23,153 nt of DNA, taken from NCBI GenBank assembly GCA_040357565.1, contig JBDODJ010000174.1; one strand, given 5' to 3'. Source of the stretch: Cercozoa sp. M6MM (Eukaryota > Endomyxa: Ascetosporea). Positions 10,946 to 20,250 of the stretch are shown here, one piece after another (positions within the stretch are counted from its first letter, which is position 1; every line of letters starts with the position of its first letter). Below the pieces are notes generated by a model. That model worked only from the letters and a program-made list of their open reading frames with translations, had not been told where the DNA came from and did not search any database. The position numbers and the translations under genes were made by a program.

Positions 10946-11032
10946 ATAGACTACGGTCATGCACTTGTGACCCACCCCAGGACGAATACAGGGAAACTAC
11001 ATCGCGTTAGTTGATTTCTTCGGAACTCAGTT

Positions 11033-11073
11033 TACTAAGTTAATATGAATTAATTATTCATATTAATTTAGTA
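11033..11073. repeat. AT-rich inverted repeat (possible bidirectional 3'-end hairpin)
   Basis: The left arm 11033-11050 (TACTAAGTTAATATGAAT) and right arm 11056-11073 (ATTCATATTAATTTAGTA) pair at 17 of 18 positions around a 5-nt loop. It lies between convergent genes, 98 bp past the GST stop and 220 bp past the NAP1 stop. It could mark 3'-end formation or simply be AT-rich palindromic DNA. Confidence 0.7.
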
Positions 11074-11170
11074 CACTAGAAACTTGATTACTACTCGTAA
11101 GTCAACCGAAGTGAAACCGCGGTGACAGTGAGTGCAGGTCAAACTCGACACTGCGCGACAGCCAGGCGGT

Positions 11171-12140
11171 TTACCACGGCGTGACCGGACGCTGCTCGAG
11201 GTAGGCGGCGAGCTTCTCGTTCTGCTTGACCTTGGCGGCAATGGCAATCGCCTTGGCCGGGAAGACCTCATCGGGGAACTTGGCCAGCTGGTCGCGCAGG
11301 TTGAACTGTTGCACAACAAGCATATCCATGATTCAAGTCAAACAGAACAGCCGACAGACATGAAAGAGCAAGGCTTACAATGGCCAGGTCGGCCAGCGAG
11401 ATCGAATCGCCGAACACAAAGTCGGTCTCGACAGTGTCGAGGTACTTTTTCAGGGCGGCCAACGCCTTGGACGTGGCGCCTTCAGTCACCTCGGCCACGG
11501 CCTTCTCCGCTGCATTAAATTTATTTCATAAAATAGCAGACTTCTTCTTTCTTCCGGTCGGAAGGAAACACTTACCACGCTCAGCCTCGGGCGTCGAGAA
11601 CCAGAAGGCGCTGAAGGCGTCAAAAGCCTCGTTCACCTGCAGGAACACCGACGTCGTTCGCGCCTGCTCTTCGAGCGAGTTGCCCAGCAGGTTGAGCGGC
11701 GACTTCTGTGCCAGGTAGACAGCGATGGCAACCGACTGAGCGATCTTGGTGCCGTCCTCGAAGGTGAGAACCGGCAACTACATATGACATTATAGCTTGA
11801 AATTGGATCTCAATGCGTATCGCAGTGGCTCGCATACTAAATTTACTGTACCTGGCCAAACGGCTGCTCCTCCTTCTGGGCAGGCCACGCAGGCACACCG
11901 TCAACGCCTAAGTGTCATGCAGCGGTCACATATTTACATCTTGTGTTGACAACAAACAGGTTGTTTGGCGGGCCTTACCCAGACGCTGGTCAACGTACTC
12001 GACACCGCCCACGGCCAGAATGAGGCGCGACAGCTCGGCACGGCCCTAAAAACACTCGGACTTACTCACAAACCAACTGAATGCTCAGGCTTGCGATGCA
12101 AACACACCTTGCCGTTGAAGTAGGTCAGAGTGAGCGGCAT
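11171..12140 (-). CDS. Glutathione S-transferase, sigma-like
   Basis: Six exons on the - strand, 12108-12140, 11979-12045, 11852-11907, 11576-11777, 11379-11509 and 11171-11305, close in phase to 207 aa, the usual length for a soluble GST. GSTs conjugate reduced glutathione to electrophiles or isomerise substrates, usually in the cytosol as dimers. The N-terminal thioredoxin-like domain begins LTYFNGKGRAELSRLIL, with the catalytic-type Tyr7. PFGQLPVLTFEDGTKIAQS is the glutathione-binding cis-Pro and Gln/Ser segment, followed by AIAVYLAQK. The helical C-terminal domain includes the conserved folding motif region FVFGDSISLADLAI. The sequence ends LEQRPVTPW. I see no targeting signal. All donors are GTAAG-like except GTGTGT and GTACAG. 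The gene is complete with nothing broken. Confidence 0.94.
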
Positions 12141-12781
12141 TGTGTGTGGTTGGAGTGGTGTGAGCAAAAGCGATGAAAGCAAGAGTGAAAGAAAGTGAGT
12201 GTGACAGGAAAGAGTGCGACCGCTACTTTTTCTGATTACTTCGGCCGACAGATGGGGGAAGCTTCCAAAGCAATTCAGCGATCATCTCAGCCAACACTGA
12301 GCCGTTTTGTCAGATCAAACTACAGCAAGACCAACGGCCGGGCTGTTCATTAAGTTTAGGTCGGATTGGTTTTGGTCGTTCGGTTCTGATTCGGTCACTG
12401 TATATTTACAACATCATACGATATCAGTAGTACTTGTGTAGTTCAAGTAAGCAAAAGAGGACAGCGACGCAACGCTCGTTTAGTGCTGTACTGAGTCGTG
12501 CTGGGGCACCGTAAAAGGTCATTTGCTCCTTGCTGCACACCAACTTAAAGGGAGGGGAGTCGGGGTCGGGTCGACGTAGAGCATAAAACAGAACATGACA
12601 ATCGACTGTGTTCAGTTGATAGATCGGTATAATTTGCATGAGCATGCAAAAGAACGAAGCAGACAAATGATGCAAGCGTAAGTTTAGTAAAAGCAGCCGA
12701 GCATCAACGAAGCAAACTGCTTCAGTGTCAGTTCGTCTGAAAGCTGCGGTGCCGCATCGCCGAGTCTGCAATGTCATTCAA
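12141..12781. other. Spacer between GST start and kinase-like gene stop
   Basis: This 641-bp spacer should contain the GST promoter (the part next to 12140) and the kinase-like gene's 3' UTR (the part next to 12782). A 117-codon open frame on the - strand (12424-12777) shows no domain and lies just downstream of the kinase stop, so I do not call it. Purine-rich repeats of AAAG/GTGAG type occur at about 12165-12215. Nothing else is seen. Confidence 0.55.
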
Positions 12782-15020
12782 CTACTGTACTTCGGCAGGC
12801 TGCCGCAGCATTTGAAGAATTGTTTCAATTGCGGTCCGAACTTGGGTTGCGCTGGGTCGACTGCTCATTATATTGCATACAAATGCCAAGTACTGCCTAG
12901 CGGATGGGACGACAAAAATTGCAGACTTACAGTTGGGGTAGAATCAGAAGAGTGTCGTGAAGAAGAGCTTCGACGCGAACAGCCACACCAGGCGGCAGCG
13001 TTGTTTTCAACTGTTGTAGCAACGTTTGAGGAGCAGGTGTGACCTGCACAGCAAGTCGACTAACTCTTCCGGCAGTCGGTCGAACTGATTGTCGGTATGT
13101 CCATCTTGTCAGTTTCACTTGGCTGAGTTCGTCCATGAGCGACGTATTCAACGCGTGGAGTCTCAATGCATCGTTGTACTTCGCGTCGAGTCGTTCGAGG
13201 TACTGGGTCTGCTTCATCATTGCTGTTCAAAATGGAAGCAGAATAGCACATGAAAAGCAGAGTCACCACTTTCGCTGACTCCGTGCGTTTGCCTGAAATT
13301 GCATCTGAGACCAGATCCAGCATGCGTTCGGACAGGTGACTTCGAAGCAATGCGTACGCTGTCGCTCCTAAACAAAAAAAAATCATTGAGTTTTAATGCA
13401 AACAGGTGCGATGTCAATGTGCATACCAAATGACCAAATGTCAAGCTTCATAATCTGTTGTGCATCTTTCGAGCATTCCGCCGGCTTTGACAAACCGTGG
13501 AGATAACTAAAAGAAAAGGGACCTTTTATATTGATTGTTGGGGAGAGGAAGGGGGGGCTGTTTATAGTTTGCCAAGTAGACTGTACCAGTGCACTACTTC
13601 CGGAGAAGTGTACGCGAATGTTCCTTGTGGACGAATTTGTTCTGAAATGGACGCAGCAAACTCCAAATCGGCCAAGATCTAAAACAACCAACACAGTTTA
13701 CTGGCAGTGGGAAATGTCATAATAGCAGAAGGGACTGACCGCCGATGTGTTTCCATGCCGTAGCAAAATATTCTCGGGTTTTATGTCATAGTGAACAACA
13801 TCGTTTGCATGCATGTGTTCTGTCGAAAAACTCAGTTGGGTGCGCGCAAGTGAAGGTGGACACACACAGAAAGAGAAACAGAATTAAATTACCCATTCCA
13901 ATCGCTACATGCAGCAACCACGTGAAAATGGTCGACATGTTCAACGGTGTACGTGAGACTACAGATATACTGGGTAACTATAACGCGGGGTATCTGACAC
14001 TTCGAAGGATTCAGACACGTAGAGTACACATTGATCTTTGAAGGAACGATTCAACGTTGTGCGGGTAGTACGGCATCAGCACCGCAGATTGCGTCTGTCA
14101 CAAGCGAGTACGGCAGAAACTGTGCATTGATGTGGCCTCTAATACCGGCATCAAAACGAAGCTGAGTGCAGGAGCAAGATAGGAATGCCACGGAGCTGCC
14201 CAATATATTCTCATTTGTACGTAGTTTATGTAATTTATGAAAACAGAAGTGCAGCGGTCCAGCAATACCCGAGATCCAGCTTTCCTCGTGATTGGCGTTC
14301 AATCCAAAGTGCGCCTTCGTGTTCATGAGGTAACTGCGGTGTGCTGTAGAGTACATGCATCAACATGACATGTCATACAGTACAGTAAGTTTACATTCTA
14401 CAATCCAACATTCCTCAGACCAGAACGCGTTTCTTTTACCAGCAGTTCGTCCAAAAGCCTCTCCATGTGAGACTTTGAAGACAAAGGCAAACTCTGTTGC
14501 AGTAGGGGGGTCGTATCGAATTCTTGAGTGGACATGTGTCTGCAGTTCGCCCGCAAATTTCGAGCAAGCACGCACAGCGATAAGCGTAGAGCGTTGAGTG
14601 GTGGCGAGGAGAGAGACTGAGATATCGTCCCCTTGAACCCGACTTTCATCACAGCAAAACTGCTGCTTGAAAAAGGCAGCGGTGTCCTCAGTTTTAGCCT
14701 GTCGACATTAAAAAGCATTGGAAATTGTATAGTTTAATGTATTAGCTGAAACTGACCGTCGCAGAAGACGTTTCCGGTACCGCAGGCACTGCCCGACACA
14801 AATCGCGCAATTGCGCTTTTTGGTCCCCAGTACTGCTCGATTCAAGTACGCCAAGTATATGTGAGGCAAAAACGAATACTCTGTGGTCGACATCGTTTTG
14901 GGTCTAATTTACAAAGTGCACAAAATACCAGGACACAGCGCGTTTAACAGTAATTCGCCCTACCAAGCAAATCCCCGTGGAGAACAGTGCCAATAGCGTT
15001 AGCGCAACAACCCAACTCAT
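12782..15020 (-). CDS. Protein kinase-like protein with N-terminal signal sequence
   Basis: Thirteen exons on the - strand: 14964-15020, 14757-14903, 14395-14698, 14269-14343, 14146-14195, 14028-14094, 13893-13958, 13740-13819, 13587-13678, 13427-13506, 13267-13367, 12931-13208 and 12782-12896. They close to 503 aa. The first exon is a hydrophobic signal or anchor (MSWVVALTLLALFSTGICL). The kinase fold runs from about 118 to 490: beta-3 Lys in FAFVFKV (K143), hinge SAVLMPYYPHNVESFLQ, catalytic loop HYDIKPEN (D267, K269, N272; Arg of HRD is Tyr), DLE in place of DFG (D286 kept), activation-segment end GTFAYTSPE, F-helix DIWSFG (D335) and SSRPSA (R479) near the end. I see no Gly-rich loop. Lys, both Asp and Asn are all present, so activity is possible. 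There is no second membrane segment, so the kinase domain would face the lumen or outside if the signal is real. The subfamily is unknown. Confidence 0.82.
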
Positions 15021-15383
15021 TTTGATCCCTGCTTCGCAACCTCTCTATTGCGCCTGTGAGAGAGAATTTTGGCCGACTATTTTTGTGTTTCGGACATTCA
15101 CACGCACGTGCCAGCGCTCTCATGAACTGTAAACTTATCGCGCGACCAAGAAACCGAATGCACGAAGATTACAGCGAAAGACCAGCCCGACTGACTCTCG
15201 AGAGCATTTATTCAACGAAGGCGTGCAGGTGGCGTGTGCTTGCTCTTCGACCCAACTTGATCATGTGAGAAAGCAGTGGTATGGAGACGTTTAGCCCAAG
15301 GTAGCACACTGGTGCGCAAGATCTGTTGTGGAAGGGCCTCACCTCAATCCCTCAATAAAGCGTGAGTGTCGTGCGAGAGTTTG
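15021..15383. promoter_or_regulatory. Divergent promoter region between kinase-like and RING genes
   Basis: This 363-bp spacer lies between two divergent starts, both encoding signal-like N-termini. It has one TGATCA (15258-15263) and no recognisable TATA element. A 70-codon open frame at 15056-15268 has no ATG-linked coding evidence and is ignored. Promoter role is inferred from orientation. Confidence 0.4.
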
Positions 15384-16915
15384 ATGTGTGTCGCTGCTTT
15401 GGTGTTGACGGCGTTATTGTCGTCAGTGTGCGCGACGTCGACACAGGATGCTCGCGTGCGATCTGGAGGTACAATCCTGGCTATAAACTGGCGAAAAACT
15501 CGTAGCTACGTATCGGTTCTCCAGGAAACGTACTATCGCTTCGACACCAACCGTGGTTGCCGACAACTGATCCTTGGCGCGATTCAGTTCGCACTCAGAC
15601 CAGACAGCCGACTCAAGTCAACGGACGACCGTTGCTTCGAGTTAGTTCAGTTGTCACAGCATTGCCAACAACCTCGGCCTCGAATCCGATATCTCCTGAC
15701 TTTCGGCTCAACTCGAGACGACCACCGGTGCAGTTGCAGCGGCAGTTCCACCCCGAACAGCAACTCAGACTCGAGCATCGCCGACATTCTGTTGGCCACT
15801 CGCACCACCCTCACGCTATCCCCAGCTCTTCTTCACAGTCCAATTTCAGCGGCAGTCACGCGTTTCGACTGAGGTCTGCTGTTGACAGTTTTAGCCATCC
15901 AAACTCGAGTTCGATTCGAACTCGAACTATGCCGCTTGTGGAGCCGTTTTCGTCGTCGACCGGAGGCGAAATGCCCACCATCAGACGATGCGATGCAAGT
16001 CACCGCAGCGTCGTCGGGTGCGTGACACAGTGCGTTTCTCTCAAAGACGGCTTTTCGCGCGGATGTTGTGTTTTAACTTGAAACTGTGACTACTGCAGCA
16101 ATGCGTGGAACAACGATCCAGCAGCTGGAGACCGTATTTCGTGCCACATTTTGCCTCGAGACGCAACAGGGAAAGAAACAGAACCGCACCCAGATGATTT
16201 TGTCGTCGAGCTGTCAAATGTTCCTGAAGAGCTCAAGTACCCGAAGATCCAGAGGTGTATGTGTTCCGACTATTCTATTTTCGGAATGCAAATTTAGTTT
16301 GAGATGAAGCATTTGGACTTGGAGTTTTCGCGTAGCGAATGTGACGAACTTGCTCAATTTTGACGTGCCAATGTATCCGCTCGACGTCTCGTTGGGTCAG
16401 ATTGAAATCAATGTATACCTGACTTTCCCACCGGGTGGGCGGAGAAAGCAAATCAGAAAGTCGCCGATGACGGTGAAATTCGACCCGGCAGATTTTGATT
16501 GGTGAATCATACCTCAACCTCGTCTTCTTTCTCGTGTTGGTCGACTGCTGCTGTTATTCCTGCATTTTTCAGTTCGGTGTGCCTGGAGAGAATGACCTCT
16601 GAACCCTTTGTCATTCTTTCGCGGTGTGGACATCGATTCCATCGCCAATGTTTTGCTGGGTGTGTCAATCACAGCGAAGGCGCTGTCAAAAAGGTAGCAC
16701 ATGCTTGTCATCTGTGTCCTCACGATCTTTGGGCCAAAACCCTTTCACTGACACTTTAGTGCCCACTGTGCCGAACGAACATAGCGAGAAATGTTGTTTC
16801 GTTTGACAACCCTCGCATCAGCTACGACTACCGGCACACCAGAGTGTACAACCAAACAACTGTGCTAAGGGGTTTTGTGGCCAACCATTTTCGCTTGTGT
16901 CAGCAGCTCGATTAA
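15384..16915 (+). CDS. Signal peptide, filamin-like repeat and RING-H2 protein (putative E3 ubiquitin ligase)
   Basis: Six exons, 15384-15468, 15525-16017, 16099-16256, 16336-16501, 16573-16693 and 16760-16915, close to 392 aa. It begins MCVAALVLTALLSSVCATS, a plausible signal peptide. Residues 30-190 are disordered and rich in Ser, Arg, His and Pro. Residues about 193-300 resemble a filamin/ABP280 Ig repeat: HILPRDATGKE, DDFVVELS, LGQIEINVYL and the strand-G motif IRKSPMTVKFD. A RING-H2 finger follows with all eight Zn ligands: C301, C304, C319, H321, H324, C327, C342 and C345 (CSVC, CGHRFH, CPLC). The first ligand is completed by a spliced codon (TG|T), which supports the 16502-16572 intron. 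RING-H2 domains recruit E2 enzymes for ubiquitin transfer. The exon-1 start is the weakest part, and a cytosolic isoform starting in exon 2 cannot be excluded. Confidence 0.78.
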
Positions 16916-17117
16916 TTCCGCTGGTGAATTGTCTTTCGAGTGACTACCCGAAAACACGTACGGTATGGCAGTACGGCCTGGAAGTAGTTTTCGCATTTTT
17001 CGCGAAGCGTTTTTCGCAACTAAATGTTTAAATTTACATTCGACGTCTGAGTTCCATCGAAGCCTTAGCAACTACGTCACGTGACCGTACTTTTCGTGGA
17101 ACTGCGAGCAGCATTTG

Positions 17118-20115
17118 ATGCCTCAACAGTCAGATCTGACATCAACTGGTGCCGTTTCACCTAACAGGTACCCGTGACCTGACCGTCAGTTTCAAAACCA
17201 CAAACGCTGGCTTTTCGTGGACAGAGATAGACGAAAGCGCGTCAACTACAGCCGATATACGGTACCGATTGAGAGTTCGCAAGCTTCGACACAGGTGGTG
17301 CAGCAAGAGATAAAACTTGCAGTCGAACGACGCAACAAAGTCGTTATTGCAGCTGTTGTGATCATACTGGCTTGTCTCTGTTTTGTGGTAAGCAACACCA
17401 ACTGAACAATCGTTGCACAGTAAATTTATTGTATGTGAGTATCAAGTACAGAGCACGTTGCTTGCGTTCATCGCGATTGCATCGAAAACGGAGAAGGAGG
17501 CACTGGATCGTGAAGTGAAGCATGCCGCCAGGATGGTGCAGTTTCGAATCGACCAAGCAGTCGACATCACCACAAACCTTGCGAGTGTACAATGAAACCA
17601 ATTGCCAAAATAACTCTCCGGCGGCATTCATTGTTGTACTTTGTTGTGCAGAATGTTGAAACGGATCAGCAGCTTGCGAAACTGCACTATGACAGTCAGG
17701 TCGCGATGTACACTCACATTGTTGACAACCTCAACACCATCGCAGTCGATGTATATCTCCAGTTCAAATACAAAAAAAAAATTCTAGTTGAAACACACTC
17801 ACAGTACTGGGGACAACCGACGAATGTGCCTGTCACTGACGATCTGAGGTACCGCTTACTGGTGTCACCTCCCACCGGACGCATTCGAGAGGACGAAGTG
17901 CTTCTCACGTTTGACGACGGGTATAGTCTCGCTCAGTTGCTTTATATAAATAGAAGCTGTGCTGTCGTTTCTATCAGCCCGTGGACACAAACTACAACGG
18001 ACGTATTGGACATTCTGAAAGCCAACAATGCCAAAGCAACCTTCTTTGTCACTGGCAGCAATGTGTATGTCTGACAAACATACTCCTCAACTTGAAATGG
18101 AATTTCTTTCCTTTAGAAACACGAATCCGTCGCAACTGCGTCGAATCGGTAAAGTGGTTGTCTGAGTATTCACACTGGCTTCAGTGCGCGGATGCTTGCA
18201 GTGTTAGAAGGACACGAAGTTGGTGTGCACACCTACACACACGCAGCAATGACGACACTCTCACGGGTGCAGCAGGACCAAGAGATCCAGCTGACACTCG
18301 ATGCTATCCACAATGCACTCGGTGTAAACCCAGTGACCAATCTGAGTGACTACAATGTGCGGTAAGTTGACCTGGGCAAACAAGCGTACTTCTTGTGCAC
18401 AGAGCAACTTTTCCGATACCGAAAAAATAGATATTGGAGACCACCCTACGGAGACACCAATGACACACTTCGACAGTACGTGTTAGACACTTACGGACTC
18501 GCAGAGGCCCTGTGGTCGATCGACACGAACGATTGGGACGCCAGTAACGATGCCAATTACATTGCTGCTGTGATTCAAAATGCACGCGGCCACAATATTC
18601 TCATGCACGACGCTGTCATCAACAGTGTTGAAACCGTCAAAGGTACAGTAAACTGTACTGCTCCTCTTGAGATTTCTTTCATTGTGCTTCCAACAGCTTT
18701 GAACACGACGTTGCCGACATTGGTGGCCCAAAACACGACCTTCCACACTCTGTCGCAGTTGGATGCACTGCGGAAACAAGAGGCCACAGCAGGCGGTTTC
18801 AGCTTGCCGTATTAGTGCGTTGCCTTTACTCAAGCTTTCATTTGTTGAGGACCTCAATTTGTGCTTTTTGAACAGCAAGAAATACTCAGTGCGAAGCGAC
18901 ACGATGAAGCGAGCCTACGTACCAGGCATGACGTACGCTCTGTCGTGTGGCTACATTCCAACCTCTGAGGCGGCACAGTGGAGTGCAACGACAGGCGCTT
19001 GGATTTGGCCAGCGTCCACTTCACCGACTTACAAGTACATGCCGATCAACGAGGCAGTGGCCATCGTGTCACCTCGCTCGCTTTCCTCACTCGGTAAATT
19101 TAACTTCAATTTCCCAGTTGAGCCGAAACTGTTTTGATTTCTTTTCTTAATACCAGTGTGTTTTTATAACGACTTTAGCTTCAACGGTGGACGATACTGA
19201 AGTGTTGAACGTGAGTTCGGTGCTGCGCGGACACGATGTTGCCTCGGACGGCGATATTTCGAGAGTGTTCGACGAAAGCTCAAGTGTATGTTTACAATGA
19301 GCTGCAGGATAGTATGTTGTATCTGTCTTTCTGAGGTCTAAAACTGCGCAGAAAGTCGTGTATGCACAAGGTGTCGCACTGCCGTTTGCCCAGACACCGT
19401 GGCCGACTTCCGAACAGACCGAAATGCGAGGTGCACTCGTTGCACCCGTTGTGATCAACGATAATGTCGAAGGTAACCGACGTGCATTAAAACTTAAATT
19501 TAAATAAACCTATCTGGCCGAAGTACTGTTCTTGTGTTCCTCAGGCACAGTTGTGACTGGTCTCGACATGTTGCTACTGTTACAGTCAGTCGGAAATACC
19601 ACCGACCTGCAAGTAAGCGCAACAAACGAACTCTGCGACGAAGGCGGTCTTCGAATGAGTTTCGACAAATGTCACACTTCCACACTACAACTACCTGGCA
19701 TTGAGGTACGAAACTAGCGAGAGTACACTCAGCTGCGGTACCCTCTCTCTCACGTATGCGTTTGTACAGCTGCAAGTCACGTGGCGACGTCACATCACTG
19801 TTTCCCCCGTTCGAACTGGTATTGATAACTCAGCTATTAGAGTAAGCTACATAATACAGTCTCGCACTGCTGCTTTCAGTCTTACCAGCCGTGCTCCTGA
19901 CGACGTTTTTTGTGGCATCTCTTCTATCTCTCTCTGCACTCTCGTTGCGGCAGCAGAAGCAGCAGCAGCGATATTATGTCTCAAGCAACCAGCACATCAA
20001 GCTTGTCGTGCCCAAAGACCGTGACAGCAGTGAAGCACGCACGGACAGTCAAGTGGCAGTGAGTCCGAGAAAACAAATCATCAAAAGCGATGTCAGTGCT
20101 ATCGACGCTGTATGA
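17118..20115 (+). CDS. Two-pass membrane polysaccharide deacetylase (NodB) with CHASE-like region
   Basis: Fifteen exons close to 711 aa: 17118-17153, 17190-17387, 17452-17586, 17652-17920, 17978-18064, 18117-18128, 18185-18361, 18431-18642, 18697-18814, 18876-19093, 19179-19285, 19352-19472, 19545-19705, 19770-19818 and 19880-20115. NodB-fold enzymes remove N-acetyl groups from chitin-like or other acetylated glycans using a metal. All five motifs are present: TFDDGPW (D211, D212), HTYTH (H261, H265), WRPPYG (R308-G312), DTNDW (D339, W340) and ILMHD (H364). The first membrane segment is about 63-88, after a basic N-terminus. Residues 89-180 are helical and charged. Between NodB and the second membrane segment (about 634-656) lies a region like the second half of a CHASE sensor (LRGHDVASDGDISRVFD, then MRGALVAPVVINDNVEG and VVTGLDMLLLL). 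A 55-residue basic/Ser-rich cytosolic tail ends the protein. The 12-nt exon and the first exon are the least certain parts. Confidence 0.87.
18117..18128 (+). other. 12-nt micro-exon of the deacetylase gene
   Basis: The exon A-AAC-ACG-AAT-CC is bounded by CTTTAG and GTCGCA. It restores the NodB spacing between TFFVTG and EGHEVGVH to about 14 residues. It joins phase 2 to phase 2, so skipping it also keeps the frame but shortens that loop by four residues. Confidence 0.6.
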
Positions 20116-20250
20116 TAGACTCACTATGACCGCCACAGTTTCGTTTACAGTATGTTTCTGTGCAAAAGGTAATGTAAGCTGTAGTAGGCAGTACTGTCAG
20201 GTCAGTCTTAGTAAGTAAGCTTCTGGTGTGAGGTGTGCACGGCATGCGAA

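Larger units (their letters stand above)
10814..11170. other. Convergent 3' spacer between NAP1 and GST
   Basis: This 357-bp spacer between two convergent genes carries no gene. It holds a C-rich tract with quadruplex potential on the - strand (10840-10860), a 13-G run (10933-10945) and an AT-rich inverted repeat (11033-11073). No open frame has coding features. Confidence 0.7.

Noticed and set aside
12424-12777. 117-codon - strand open frame next to the kinase-like stop
   Set aside because: Composition is not protein-like, it has no domain, and it falls in the expected 3' UTR.
13060-13386. Alternative - strand frame through the kinase-like C-lobe
   Set aside because: Using the GAAGCAG acceptor at 13209 returns to the frame that carries the C-lobe and the RPSA end; the alternative frame stops without these.
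15056-15268. 70-codon open frame between the kinase-like and RING genes
   Set aside because: No homology, no ATG context and no splice partner; it lies in the divergent promoter spacer.
15366-15872. Unspliced + strand open frame continuing the RING gene's signal peptide in frame past 15469
   Set aside because: Read-through ends at a stop near 15872 and loses the filamin-like and RING parts. The 56-nt GT...CAG intron joins in phase with the rest.
16865-17071. - strand open frame between the RING and deacetylase genes
   Set aside because: Overlaps the RING gene's last codons in antisense and shows no domain or initiation evidence.
18117-18160. Extended deacetylase exon ending in SQLRRIG
   Set aside because: Looks like a NodB stretch, but no donor there joins in phase to the HEVGVHTYTH exon; the donor at 18129 does.
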